Origin: Deltaproteobacteria bacterium
GTDB lineage: Bacteria; Desulfobacterota; Binatia; DP-6
Length of the DNA stretch: 64,000 bases
Direction of reading: 5' to 3'
NCBI GenBank assembly: GCA_005888095.1
Contig: VBKF01000093.1
Span: 37,393-101,392 of the forward strand
The position numbers and the translations under genes were made by a program. Below are positions 45,271 to 54,500 of the stretch, in pieces (the stretch's first letter is position 1; every line of letters begins with the position of its first letter). A model generated the notes under the pieces. That model did no database searches and was not told the origin of the DNA. It was given only the letters and a program-made list of their open reading frames with translations.

Positions 45271-47470
45271 GTCTGCCGGCCTCGGCCCCGTTTGCCGGCC
45301 TGAGGCGTGCCGCCACCGATTTGAAGGCCGGCGTCTTCGAGCGGGCGTCGAGCCGCCGCGGCACGAGCGCGTTCGCCTCCGGGTAATACATGGCGAGGTT
45401 CCCGGGCCTCAGCTCGGCGATCGCCGCCGTCACCCGGAGCCGGCCGGTCTCGGTCTCGACGACGACGGGATCCCCCTCGCCCAGCCCCAGGCGCGCCGCG
45501 TCCTCGGCCGCCATCATGACGACGTCGCGATGGCGGTTCCCGCGGTAGAGGTCCTCCTCCTCGTAGACGACGGTGTTGAACTGGCCCTCGGAGCGCACCG
45601 TCATCAGGCGGAACTCGCCCGGGGGCGGCGCGAAGGCGGGGAGCGGCGTCACCTGGAAGTGGGCCTTCCCATCGCCGGTCGGGAAGGGCGGCGCGTGCAG
45701 GACGCGGCCGGCGACGTGGAACTCGCGCCGGGTCTGGTCGATCTCGCCGATGGCCGCATAGCCGGGGACCATCTTGGCCATCTCCTGCCGCAGGCGCTGG
45801 TGCGAGCGGAAGGCGGACCAGTCGAACCGTCCGGGCGGCAGGAGGAGCTCGGCGAGCGCGGCGATGACCTCGACCTCGGAGCGGAGGTCGCCGTCCACCG
45901 CCGGCTCACCGCCTTCGGAGAGCCGCACGAAGTTGAACATCGACTCCTGCGTCGTGCACTGCGACTCCTCGTCGCGGGCGAGCACGGGCAGGATGATCGC
46001 CGTCTGGCCGCGGCCGTGGACGTGGCCCTCGTTCAGCTTGGTGGTGAGGGAGACGGTGAGCGCCAGGCGGCGCAGCGCGGCGCCGGCCCACGCGCGATCG
46101 GGGTTGCTGGCGAAGAGATTGCCGCCGAGCAGCACGGCCGCCCGCATGCGGCCCTCGGCGGCGGCGGCCATGGATGCGTAGGTGTCGAGGCCGGCGGTGC
46201 GCGCCGTCGGGATCCCGTAGAGCTCCTCCATCCGGGCGGCGAACGCAGCCTTCAGCTGGGGCGTGACGCCGACCGAGCCGACGCCTTGCACGTTCGAGTG
46301 GCCGCGGATCGGGAGGAGCCCCGAGCCCGGCCGCCCGAGCCAGCCGCGCGCCAGCGCGAGGTTCGCGAGCGCCAGCACGTTGTCGACGCCATGCACGTGG
46401 TGGGTGAGCCCCATCGCCCAGAGCAGGACGCCGCGCCGCGCGCGAACCAGCATGGCCACCGCGCGCGCGATCTCCGAGCGCGCCACGCCCGACGCGTCGA
46501 GCAGTGCATCCCACGGCGTCGCGGCGAGGTCGGCCTCCACCGCCTCCCAGCCGCTGGTGTGCGCGGCGACGAAGTCCCCGTCGACGCCGCCGGCCTCGAC
46601 GACGCCCTTCAGCAGGGCCTTGAAGAGCGCCACGTCGGCGCCGACGTGCGGCTGGAGGTAGAGGTCGGAGACGGTCGAGCCGATGAGCATGCTCCGCCAG
46701 TCCGACGGCACCCGGAAGCGGACGAGACCCAGCTCGCGCAGCGGGTTGACGACGATCACGCGGCCGCGGCGGCGCCGGAGCGCCACGAGCTGCGTCACGA
46801 GCCGCGGATGGTTGCTCCCGGGGTTCGCGCCGGCGACGAGGGCGAGGTCCGCCGCGGCCACGTCGTCGAGCCCGACGGACGCCGTCCCCGAGCCGTAGAC
46901 CTGGCCGAGCGCCACGCTCGAGGCGTTGTGGCAGTAGAAGGAGCAGTTGTGGACGTTCGGCGTGCCCCAGGCACGCGCCACCACCTGCATCAGGAACGCC
47001 GCCTCGTTGCTCGACCGTCCCGACGAGTAGAAGAACGCCTCCTCCGGCCGCGTCTGGCGGAGCCCGGCCGCCGCCCGGTCGAGCGCCTCGCTCCACGACA
47101 CCCGCCGGAGGTGCGTGTCACCCGGGCCGGCGACGACCGGAAAGACGAGACGGCCGAGGCGTTCGAGCTCGCGCGAGCCGAGCCGCTCGAGGCGCGCGAG
47201 CGGTGTCGTCCGGAAGAAGTCCTCCGCGATCGCGCCGGCCATATCGCCGGCCTGCGCCTGCACGGACTTCTTGCAGACCTCGGGGAAGTGGCCGACCTCG
47301 TTCCTCATGCCGCCGAGCTGCCCGCCCATCCCGAGCCCGCACGTCTTGCACGCGTTGCGCGAACGCAGCCTGCGGTAGAGGCGGAGGAGGCCGCCCGCCT
47401 CGCGCCCCTTGCGGAGGACGTAGGTCAGCGCGGCCAGGCCGCCGCCCGAGCCGACACGAGGGCGAGCCAC
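45263..47470 (-). CDS. FdhF/YdeP-type molybdopterin oxidoreductase
   Basis: A 735-residue molybdopterin-guanine-dinucleotide enzyme of the formate-dehydrogenase-alpha-like (YdeP) family. The N-terminal Cys set is CKTCGLGMGG (Cys41, Cys44) plus Cys66, one short of a normal four-Cys cluster motif. The metal ligand position reads FYCHNASS (Cys180), where FdhF has selenocysteine-His. Cofactor-binding segments (GANPGSNHPR; LPIRGHSNVQG; the C-terminal dinucleotide-binding domain) are present. No signal peptide, so it is cytosolic. YdeP-type proteins are linked to acid and stress responses, but the reaction is unproven. Confidence 0.87.
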   Translation of the reverse strand: MARPRVGSGGGLAALTYVLRKGREAGGLLRLYRRLRSRNACKTCGLGMGGQLGGMRNEVGHFPEVCKKSVQAQAGDMAGAIAEDFFRTTPLARLERLGSRELERLGRLVFPVVAGPGDTHLRRVSWSEALDRAAAGLRQTRPEEAFFYSSGRSSNEAAFLMQVVARAWGTPNVHNCSFYCHNASSVALGQVYGSGTASVGLDDVAAADLALVAGANPGSNHPRLVTQLVALRRRRGRVIVVNPLRELGLVRFRVPSDWRSMLIGSTVSDLYLQPHVGADVALFKALLKGVVEAGGVDGDFVAAHTSGWEAVEADLAATPWDALLDASGVARSEIARAVAMLVRARRGVLLWAMGLTHHVHGVDNVLALANLALARGWLGRPGSGLLPIRGHSNVQGVGSVGVTPQLKAAFAARMEELYGIPTARTAGLDTYASMAAAAEGRMRAAVLLGGNLFASNPDRAWAGAALRRLALTVSLTTKLNEGHVHGRGQTAIILPVLARDEESQCTTQESMFNFVRLSEGGEPAVDGDLRSEVEVIAALAELLLPPGRFDWSAFRSHQRLRQEMAKMVPGYAAIGEIDQTRREFHVAGRVLHAPPFPTGDGKAHFQVTPLPAFAPPPGEFRLMTVRSEGQFNTVVYEEEDLYRGNRHRDVVMMAAEDAARLGLGEGDPVVVETETGRLRVTAAIAELRPGNLAMYYPEANALVPRRLDARSKTPAFKSVAARLRPANGAEAGRHA

Positions 47471-47617
47471 GCGGGCGAGGCTAGGTCACTTGGGGCTTCG
47501 GCCGCAAGGCCTCTGTCACCTCGTGGTCGCTAAAATTTCTTCGGGGTTTCACGAGCTTGCATTCGACCCCCTTGCTTAACGCGGCGCGTCTGATAGCAGG
47601 GACCGGGGTCCGAGACT

Positions 47618-48637
47618 ATGTGGGTTGGATGGGTCCGGTGGGGGAGGCTCTCGGCGCAGGTTCGGGCATGGCTCGACCGGGTGACGTGGGTGGCTGCGCG
47701 CGGCGCTGTGGATGCCGTTCGCTACCGACCCCGTCATCTCGATCTCGTGGTCGTCGCCTGCGGCGCGAGCCAGCCCGAGGTGTCGCCGTCGGTCGCCCGC
47801 TGGCTGGTCGAGACGCGAGCGCAGCCCGCCGTCGTGCGTGCGTCCCGGCTGCCGCACGCGGCGGTCCGTGCGATTGCGCGCCAGGCCGCGCGCTGGTTCG
47901 GTCCGACGGGTTCCGCGCTCGTCCGTTTCTTCTCCGGCGCGATCGCCGCGGCGGCGGACCATGCGGGAAGCCTCGCCATTGAGACGCGGCTGCGCGCCCG
48001 GGTCCACCCGGGGCTCCTCGTGCCGCATCCGCACGCCGTCGCCGTCCTGGCCCTCGACATGCGCGGCTTCTCCAAGCTGACCGGCGCGCTCGAGGACACG
48101 CAGTACCTCGCCCAGCTGATCGAGGTGTACCTGACCGAGCTGACCGAGGTCGTGGAGCACCATCGAGGCGTCGTCTTCCAGTACACCGGGGACGGTCTCC
48201 TGGCGCTGTTCCTCCCCGAGCTCGCCGGCGTCGATGGCCCCGCCCTGCTCGACCGCCTCGTGAACGAGACCAGCCCCGCCCTGCACGCTGTGTTCGACGT
48301 CCTCTACGCGGGGTGGCGGTCGGAGTGGAGGGAAAGCGGCCGCCAGATCGTCGACATCGGCCTCGGCGCGGGCCTGAGCTTCGGGCGGGCGACGATCGGC
48401 TTCATCGGTCCGTCCGGCAAGAAGCAGTTCGGTGCGATCGGCGAGCCCGTGAACCTCGCGGCCTTCCTCGGCTCGGAGGCGGGCGCGGGCACGTCGCTCG
48501 TCGACTGCGCGTCCTTCCGCCGCGCCGGCGGCCTCCCGCCCCCGGGCAAGGTGGTCCGGCTACGCTCGCGGAAGCGGTACCAGCGAGTGGAGACCCTGAG
48601 GCTGTATCACGGCGGCGCGGGCCTGCGCAGCGCCTGA
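47618..48637 (+). CDS. Class III nucleotidyl cyclase homologue with an altered active site
   Basis: A 339-residue protein; the C-terminal half is a class III adenylate/guanylate cyclase domain. Both metal-binding Asp are present: Asp147 in LALDMRGFS and Asp192 in YTGDGLLAL. The transition-state Asn279 is present in GEPVNLAA, but the conserved Arg that follows in active cyclases is Phe283, and the purine-contact region (KKQFGAIG) lacks the usual Asp/Thr. Catalysis is thus in doubt. The N-terminal 130 residues are Arg-rich with a weak hydrophobic stretch and no known sensor. It is divergent from the molybdoenzyme and overlaps the converging diiron gene by 78 bp. Confidence 0.82.
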   Translation: MWVGWVRWGRLSAQVRAWLDRVTWVAARGAVDAVRYRPRHLDLVVVACGASQPEVSPSVARWLVETRAQPAVVRASRLPHAAVRAIARQAARWFGPTGSALVRFFSGAIAAAADHAGSLAIETRLRARVHPGLLVPHPHAVAVLALDMRGFSKLTGALEDTQYLAQLIEVYLTELTEVVEHHRGVVFQYTGDGLLALFLPELAGVDGPALLDRLVNETSPALHAVFDVLYAGWRSEWRESGRQIVDIGLGAGLSFGRATIGFIGPSGKKQFGAIGEPVNLAAFLGSEAGAGTSLVDCASFRRAGGLPPPGKVVRLRSRKRYQRVETLRLYHGGAGLRSA

Positions 48638-49423
48638 CGCGTCCGGCCTCGTGCGAGCCATCCAGGCTTCCATCAGCTCGACGCCGGCGAGACCCGGCAG
48701 GCTGCGGATCGTCTCGTCGATCCTGCGCGCCGCTGCCCGGCCGTCGGGACCGGAGAGCAGATGACCCGCGAGGAAGCGGAGCTCCTCGTCGGGCTGCACG
48801 CCGGCGCCGACCGGTGCCCAGAAGCGCTCGACGATGCGCCGCGTGAGGCGCGCGGTCCTCGGGCGCACGAGCCGCCGCGCGGCCTGGTGGAAGTAGAAGG
48901 CGAAGTGCCGCGACTCGTCGCGCATGATGCGCGCCAGGAGGTCCGAGAGGACCGGATGGCCCGCCAGCTCGGCGAGCCGCCGGTAGCCGGTGAGCGTCGT
49001 GAGCTCGTTGATCGCGCCCCACGTCATGTGCACCGCCACGAAGTCGGGCCACGCCCGGGCGAGCCACGCCGTCGCCAACGCCTCGATCCGCTGCGGCAGG
49101 CTCTCCTTGGACCGCACCCGCGGCACGACCTCGTGGCCCGCGGCCTCGAGGAAGCGCGCCAAGGCCCGCGCGTGGAACGTCTCCTCGTAGAACCAGCAGG
49201 CGAGGAAGGTGGCGACCTCCGAGTCGTCCAGCGCGCGCGTGGAGAGAAGCGTGCGCAGGTAGATGATCGTGTGGGCCTCGATGTCCTGCATGTAGCGGAG
49301 CGTGCGCACCGCCTCCGCGGCGAGGGGGTAGCGTGGCACGTCGTCCCACGCGACGCCGCTGAGATCGAGGGCGCGCGAGCGTGAAACGTAGGTATCGACA
49401 TCGAGCCCGTTCATCACCGACAT
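48560..49423 (-). CDS. Ferritin-like diiron protein (acyl-ACP desaturase/N-oxygenase-like)
   Basis: A helical protein of about 287 residues with two ExxH-type iron motifs, EETFH and DESRH, about 90 residues apart, each preceded by a helix with another Glu (DIEAHT; NELTTL). This is the four-helix diiron fold used by soluble desaturases, AurF-type N-oxygenases and related enzymes. The frame opens at 49546, but the ATG at 49423 (MSVMNGLD) gives a more natural start; 49414 is also possible. The last 78 bp overlap the end of the cyclase gene. Substrate unknown. Confidence 0.75.
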   Translation of the reverse strand: MSVMNGLDVDTYVSRSRALDLSGVAWDDVPRYPLAAEAVRTLRYMQDIEAHTIIYLRTLLSTRALDDSEVATFLACWFYEETFHARALARFLEAAGHEVVPRVRSKESLPQRIEALATAWLARAWPDFVAVHMTWGAINELTTLTGYRRLAELAGHPVLSDLLARIMRDESRHFAFYFHQAARRLVRPRTARLTRRIVERFWAPVGAGVQPDEELRFLAGHLLSGPDGRAAARRIDETIRSLPGLAGVELMEAWMARTRPDASGAAQARAAVIQPQGLHSLVPLPRA

Positions 49424-49548
49424 GTACGCCCGACCGCCGGCGGGTGGATTGCTCTGCGTGTACCCAATCCGCGGGCCGCCCACGCCCCGTATAGCAATGA
49501 CGGAAGTGCGACCCCGCGCGCCAACCAACGGAAAGGACGGAGACACGC

Positions 49549-51078
49549 ATGCACACGAGCCGCCGCTGTAGCACGCTCGCCGTGGCCGGGCTGGCCCTCG
49601 CCCTCGGGGCGGCGCCGGCCGGAGCCGCCAGCCACCGTGAGGCGCCCCTCATGACGCTCGACCCGGCCGCGGACATCACCGACGTCTACGCGTTCATGAG
49701 CTACGACGCGGCGAATCTCGCCCGAGCCGCTGGAGACCGAAAAGCCACGCTCATCCTGAACGTGATCCCCGCGCAGGAGCCGAGCTCGGGGCCCAACTAC
49801 TTCGCCTTCGACGACAACGTGCTCTACGAGATCCACGTCGACAACGACAAGGACGGCGACGCGGAGGACGTCATCTACCAGGTTCGCTTCCAGACGACGG
49901 TCGACAGCCCCGACCAGTTCGTCGCCACCCTCGCGCTGCCGCCCGTCACTGACCTCGAGGGCCCGAACGCGGCCGGCATGGCGATCAAGCAGCGCTACAC
50001 GGTGACCGAGCTCCGGAACTGCAAGGACAAGAAGAAGGGGCCGAAGTGCAAGGACAAGACCGTGCTGTTCGGCGGCCAGTCGAAGCCTGCCGTGCCCTCG
50101 AACATCGGACCGAGGACGATGCCCGACTACGCGGCGCTCGCGGCCAAGGGCATCTTCACCGATACCGACACGGGCATCCGGGTGTTCGCCGGCCAGCGCG
50201 CCGAGACCTTCGCGATCGATCTGGGCGCGGTGTTCGACACGGTGAACCTGCGCCGCACCCCGCTGCCGGTCGAGACCGTGATGGAGGACGCCAACGACGC
50301 GATCAACCCCTTCGGCACCAACGCCTTCAGCGGCTTCAACGTCAACACGATCGCCATCGAGGTCCCGGCGAAGCGGCTGACGAGAGACGGCGCGTCACCC
50401 TCCGCAGCGAACGGGACCATCGGCGTCTACACCAGCACCTCGCGCCAGCAGGTCACGATCCGCCGCGGCGCGCCCGCCCTCAACCCGAAGAAGCCGCCCG
50501 AAGATCTCCTCCAGGGCGCAAAGTCATTCCGCCAGGTGTCGCGCATGGCGAACCCGCTCGTGAACGAGCTCATCATCGCGGTCGGCAAGAAGGACCTCTG
50601 GAACGCGACCGATCCGTCGGACGAGGTCCAGTTCCTCGACTTCTACCGCAAGCTCGCGGTGGCCGATGCCCTGAAGACCGTTTCCGGCGTCGACGTCCCG
50701 CCCCAGCCGCGTGACGACATCGTGCACCTGCTCACGCAATACGCCGATCAGGACGTCAGCAAGGGCCCGTTCTCGGAGCTGCTCCGCCTCGATATGACGG
50801 TGCCCCCGACCGCGCCCGACTCGATCAAGCGGCTCGGCCCGCTGGCCCACGACTCGGCGGGCGTCGCCACTCCAGATCCCGCCGGCTTCCCGAACGGCCG
50901 CCGGCCGAACGACGACGTGACGGACCTGGTCGTGCGCGTGGCCGGGGGCCAGAACTACATCGACGCCCATGTAGGCGACGGCGTGCACCTGAACGACAAG
51001 GGCATCACGCCGGACTTCCCGTTCCTCCCGACGCCGTACGACGGTCGCGACCGCATTCACAAGGACCCGGGCGAGTGA
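49549..51078 (+). CDS. Secreted DUF4331-domain protein
   Basis: A 509-residue exported protein: signal peptide (about 1-27, AAPAGAA) followed at once by SHREAPLMTLDPAADITDVYAF, the diagnostic start of DUF4331. The acidic Asp/Asn-rich loops (HVDNDKDGDAEDV; NDAINPFGTNAFSG) suggest calcium binding. The molecular role of DUF4331 is unknown. An AAAGGACGGAG ribosome site precedes the ATG. It is first in a six-gene operon with a TPR protein, two nickel/cobalt-type transporters and an ECF sigma/anti-sigma pair. Confidence 0.88.
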   Translation: MHTSRRCSTLAVAGLALALGAAPAGAASHREAPLMTLDPAADITDVYAFMSYDAANLARAAGDRKATLILNVIPAQEPSSGPNYFAFDDNVLYEIHVDNDKDGDAEDVIYQVRFQTTVDSPDQFVATLALPPVTDLEGPNAAGMAIKQRYTVTELRNCKDKKKGPKCKDKTVLFGGQSKPAVPSNIGPRTMPDYAALAAKGIFTDTDTGIRVFAGQRAETFAIDLGAVFDTVNLRRTPLPVETVMEDANDAINPFGTNAFSGFNVNTIAIEVPAKRLTRDGASPSAANGTIGVYTSTSRQQVTIRRGAPALNPKKPPEDLLQGAKSFRQVSRMANPLVNELIIAVGKKDLWNATDPSDEVQFLDFYRKLAVADALKTVSGVDVPPQPRDDIVHLLTQYADQDVSKGPFSELLRLDMTVPPTAPDSIKRLGPLAHDSAGVATPDPAGFPNGRRPNDDVTDLVVRVAGGQNYIDAHVGDGVHLNDKGITPDFPFLPTPYDGRDRIHKDPGE

Positions 51079-51079
51079 C

Positions 51080-52372
51080 GTGACCCGCCTCCTCGCGCTC
51101 CGCAAGCCCGCACGAGCGGCAATCACGCTGCTCGCCGGCTTCCTGCCCGCCCTCGCCATCGCCCGGCCCACCCCCGCCGATCAGGCCGTGGCCGCGGCCG
51201 AGCGGCGTGTGAGCCAGGCCCATGATCGGCCGGAGGCCTACGTCGAGCTGGCGACGGCCTTCATGAAGAAGTCGCGCGAGGGCAACCCCGGCTACTACGC
51301 GCGGGCGTCCGCCGCGCTCGATCGGGCGCTCGCCCTGGATCCGAACGACTACCCGGCGCTGCGCGTCCGTGCGTGGGTGCTGCTCGGCCAGCACGACTTC
51401 CGGGGCGCCCTGGCCGCGGCCGACCGAGCGCGGGCGCTCGAGCCGGGCGACTGGTGGAACTACGGCACGCTCGCCGACGCCGAGATCGAGCTCGGCGACT
51501 ACAACCGTGCCGCCGACGCCGCGCAGCGCATGGTCGACCTGCGGCCCGGCCTGCCGGCGTACACCCGTGCGGCGTTCCTGCGCGCGCTCTTCGGCGACCG
51601 GGCGGGCGCCATCGACATCCTCGGGCTCGCCGTCGCCGCCGGCAGCCGGCAGGACCCGGAGACCCTGGCGTGGACGCTCGTCCACCTGGGACACGAGCAC
51701 TTCGCGCTCGGCAACCTCGAAGCGGCCGCCGCCGCGTACACCCGCGCCCTCGCGGTCTTCCCCAGCTACTACCTGGCGCTCGGCGCCCTCGGTCGCGTGC
51801 GGGCGGCGGAGGGACGGCTCGGTGAAGCGGTCGATCTCTACCGGCGCGCCGTCGATCAGATCCCGGCGCCCGATCTGGTCGCCGCGCTCGGCGACGTCTA
51901 CGTCGCCACCGGTCGTGCCGACGAGGCGGAGCGCCGGTACGCGCTCGTCGACTACATGGGCGACGTCGCCGAGGCGACGGCCACACCCTACGGCCGCCAG
52001 CTTGCCCTCTTCTACTGCGACCACGACCGCCGCCTCGCCGCCGCGCTCCGCCTGGCCGAGCAGGAGGCGGCGACCCGGGGCGGCATCTACACCGATGACG
52101 CGCTCGCCTGGGCGCTCCACAAGAACGGCCGCACGATTGAGGCGGTACGCGCGGCCCATCGGGCTCTGCGCCTCGGAACCGAGGACGCGCTCCTCGAGTA
52201 CCACGCCGGCGTGATCGCCGCCGGCGCGGGGCATCCGCGCCGGGCGGCACGACACCTCCGCCGTGCCCTCGCGCTGAACCCGTACTTCGACCTGCGTCAG
52301 GCCCCGCTCGCGCGGGCGACGCTCGCGGCACTCGACGAGCCTGCGTGGATGGCGCTAGGAGACGCTCGATGA
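51080..52372 (+). CDS. Exported tetratricopeptide-repeat protein
   Basis: A 430-residue protein with an N-terminal signal or anchor (about 10-30) and a chain of helical pairs with TPR spacing: repeats such as AALDRALALDPNDYPALRVRA, then ALAAADRARALEPGDWW, and further copies up to RRAARHLRRALALNPYF at the C-terminus. TPRs scaffold protein complexes; here it probably works with the DUF4331 protein or the transporters. The GTG at 51080 is one base after the DUF4331 stop and the 3' end overlaps the transporter gene by 4 bp. Repeat count by eye is about eight to ten. Confidence 0.85.
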   Translation: MTRLLALRKPARAAITLLAGFLPALAIARPTPADQAVAAAERRVSQAHDRPEAYVELATAFMKKSREGNPGYYARASAALDRALALDPNDYPALRVRAWVLLGQHDFRGALAAADRARALEPGDWWNYGTLADAEIELGDYNRAADAAQRMVDLRPGLPAYTRAAFLRALFGDRAGAIDILGLAVAAGSRQDPETLAWTLVHLGHEHFALGNLEAAAAAYTRALAVFPSYYLALGALGRVRAAEGRLGEAVDLYRRAVDQIPAPDLVAALGDVYVATGRADEAERRYALVDYMGDVAEATATPYGRQLALFYCDHDRRLAAALRLAEQEAATRGGIYTDDALAWALHKNGRTIEAVRAAHRALRLGTEDALLEYHAGVIAAGAGHPRRAARHLRRALALNPYFDLRQAPLARATLAALDEPAWMALGDAR

Positions 52373-53784
52373 AGACCGCCGCGCCGGCGCTGGCCGCCGT
52401 CCTCGTCGCAGCAGTCGCGCACGCGCACCCGCTCGGCAACTTCACGATTAACCGCTACGCGGCGCTGCGGGCGGAGCCCCGGACCTTCACCGTCCGCTAC
52501 GTCGTCGACATGGCCGAGATCCCGGCCTTCCAGGAGCTCGCCGTGATCGACGCGAACGGCGACCGGACGCTCGACGAAGGCGAGCAGCGTGCCTACCTCG
52601 CGCGCATGGCGAGCACGCTCGCCGGGCATCTGGCCCTCCAAGTCGACGGCGCGCCGCTGACCCTCACCCCGGGCGCGACGAGCCTCGAGCGCCTGCCGGG
52701 CGCCGGCGGTCTCCCGACCCTCCGCATCGAGGCATGGTTCTCGGCGCGGCTCGGCACGAGCGAGGGCGCGGTCGAATTCCACGACACCAACTTCGCCGGC
52801 CGGCCGGGATGGCAGGAAGTGGTGGCGGACGGGGTGGGCGGAGCGGTCGTGTCGGCGTCGACCGTGCCGCGGGTCGACCGTAGCCAGGCGTTGCGCGCGT
52901 ATCCCCAGGACCTCCTCGCGAGCCCGCCGCAGGTGACCGAGGCGCGGTTCCGCATCGCCCCCGGCGAGCCACCGCCCATCGGCGCGGAGCGCGTCGCGGC
53001 GGGTACGCGGGTCGGCGCGGCGCGCTTCGGCGATCGGCTGACGGAGCTCATCGCGACCGGCGCGCCGCTCGAACCCTGGCTGATCCTGACCTCCCTCCTG
53101 TTGGCCGCGGGCCTCGGCGCGCTCCACGCCCTCAGCCCCGGCCACGGGAAGACGGTGGTCGGCGCCTACCTGGTCGGCTCCCGCGGCACCGCCCGGCACG
53201 CCGTCTTCCTGGGTCTCGTCGTCACCGCAACCCACACGATCGGCGTCTATCTGCTCGGCCTCTTCATGCTGACCGCCCGGGCTTCCGTCATGCCCGAGCG
53301 GCTCTTTCCATGGATCAGCGTCGCGTCGGGACTCGTCGTCCTCGCGGTCGGCGCGTCGCTCGCAGCCCGGCGCCTCGAAGCGGCCTCGGCGGGACACCAT
53401 CACCACGACCACCCACACCACCACGAGCATGATCACGATCACGTGCATCTGACGGCGGACGGCACGCCGCTCGGCTGGCGGGGCCTCCTCGCGCTCGGGG
53501 TGTCGGGCGGGCTCCTTCCTTGCCCCTCGGCGCTCGTCGTCATGCTCGGCGCGATCGCGCTCGGACGCATCGCCTTCGGCCTCCTGCTGATCGTCGCGTT
53601 CAGCGCCGGCCTCGCCACCGTCCTGACCGCGATCGGCCTCGCGCTCGTCTATGCGCGCGGGCTCTTCGAGCGCCTGCCGCTCGACGGCCGCCTGGCGCGC
53701 TTCGCGCCGGTGGCGAGCGCGCTCGTCATCTCGGCAGCCGGGCTCGCCATCGTCCTCGAGGCGCTCGCCCGGATCGGACTGTGA
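52369..53784 (+). CDS. NicO/RcnA-type nickel-cobalt transporter with extracytoplasmic N-terminal domain
   Basis: A 471-residue protein. A signal peptide (about 1-19) leads into an exported domain of about 200 residues that contains an EF-hand-like loop, DANGDRTLDEGE at 61-72. Six membrane helices follow from about 225, with HALSPGHGKTVVGAYLVG and TATHTIGVYLLG, the His motifs of NicO/RcnA-like transporters. A His-rich cytoplasmic or periplasmic loop (about 344-361, HHHHDHPHHHEHDHDHVH) likely binds nickel or cobalt. Direction, import or export, cannot be set from sequence. It overlaps both neighbours by 4 bp. Confidence 0.85.
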   Translation: MKTAAPALAAVLVAAVAHAHPLGNFTINRYAALRAEPRTFTVRYVVDMAEIPAFQELAVIDANGDRTLDEGEQRAYLARMASTLAGHLALQVDGAPLTLTPGATSLERLPGAGGLPTLRIEAWFSARLGTSEGAVEFHDTNFAGRPGWQEVVADGVGGAVVSASTVPRVDRSQALRAYPQDLLASPPQVTEARFRIAPGEPPPIGAERVAAGTRVGAARFGDRLTELIATGAPLEPWLILTSLLLAAGLGALHALSPGHGKTVVGAYLVGSRGTARHAVFLGLVVTATHTIGVYLLGLFMLTARASVMPERLFPWISVASGLVVLAVGASLAARRLEAASAGHHHHDHPHHHEHDHDHVHLTADGTPLGWRGLLALGVSGGLLPCPSALVVMLGAIALGRIAFGLLLIVAFSAGLATVLTAIGLALVYARGLFERLPLDGRLARFAPVASALVISAAGLAIVLEALARIGL

Positions 53785-54491
53785 CCGCGATGCCCGCCGC
53801 CCCGCTCACGGTCCTCGGCTTCGGCTTCGTCCTCGGCTTGCGCCACGCGCTCGACGTCGATCATCTGGCCGCGGTGTCGACGATCGTCAGCCAGCGCCGG
53901 AGCCTCTGGCGCTCGTCGCTCGTCGGGGCGCTGTGGGGCCTCGGCCACACGGCCGCCCTGCTGGCGGCCTCCGCCGTCGTGATCGGACTGCACACGGAGA
54001 TCCCGCCCCGGGTCTCCCGCGGGCTCGAGCTGGGCGTCGCTTTGATGCTGATCGGCCTCGGCCTGAACCTCCTGCGTACGCTCCGGGCGGGCGGCACCCT
54101 GCATCATCACGTCCACCGCCACGGCGGCCGCCCCCACGTCCACCCGCATCTGCACGGCGCTCACGAGGTCGCACCGGACGGCCACCACCACCTGCGTGCG
54201 GGCCGGCGCCCCTTCCTCGTCGGCCTCATGCATGGGCTCGCCGGCAGCGGCGCGCTCATGCTGGCCGTGCTCGCCACCATCCCGTCACCGGCGCTCGCGC
54301 TCGCCTACGTGGTGATCTTCGGCGCGGGCTCGATCGGCGGCATGGTGGCGATGAGCACGCTCTTCGGCGTGCCGCTCGCGCTCGCCGGCGGACGGTTCGC
54401 CAGGGCCGAGCTCGGGATCCGACTCGGTGCCGCGCTCGGCAGCCTCGCGGTCGGGCTTCGCCTGGCCTGGCAGCTCGGCACCGGCGCCTGA
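53781..54491 (+). CDS. NiCoT/UreH-like nickel-cobalt membrane transporter
   Basis: A 236-residue membrane protein with about six helices. Helix 2 carries RHALDVDHLAAV, the HX4DH signature of nickel/cobalt transporters (His22, Asp27, His28). A His-rich loop (HHHVHRHGGRPHVHPHLHGAHE) follows helix 3. It starts with GTG at 53781 inside the previous stop (GTGA); an ATG three codons later is an alternative. Together with the preceding NicO gene it gives the operon two different nickel-type transporters, perhaps for uptake and efflux. Confidence 0.83.
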   Translation: MTAMPAAPLTVLGFGFVLGLRHALDVDHLAAVSTIVSQRRSLWRSSLVGALWGLGHTAALLAASAVVIGLHTEIPPRVSRGLELGVALMLIGLGLNLLRTLRAGGTLHHHVHRHGGRPHVHPHLHGAHEVAPDGHHHLRAGRRPFLVGLMHGLAGSGALMLAVLATIPSPALALAYVVIFGAGSIGGMVAMSTLFGVPLALAGGRFARAELGIRLGAALGSLAVGLRLAWQLGTGA

Positions 54492-54500
54492 CGCGGGACG

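Noticed and set aside
43828..45303. 491-residue plus-strand frame opposite the second fused gene
   Set aside because: Highly charged, repetitive Arg/Glu/Gly/His composition without domains; the minus-strand gene is clear.
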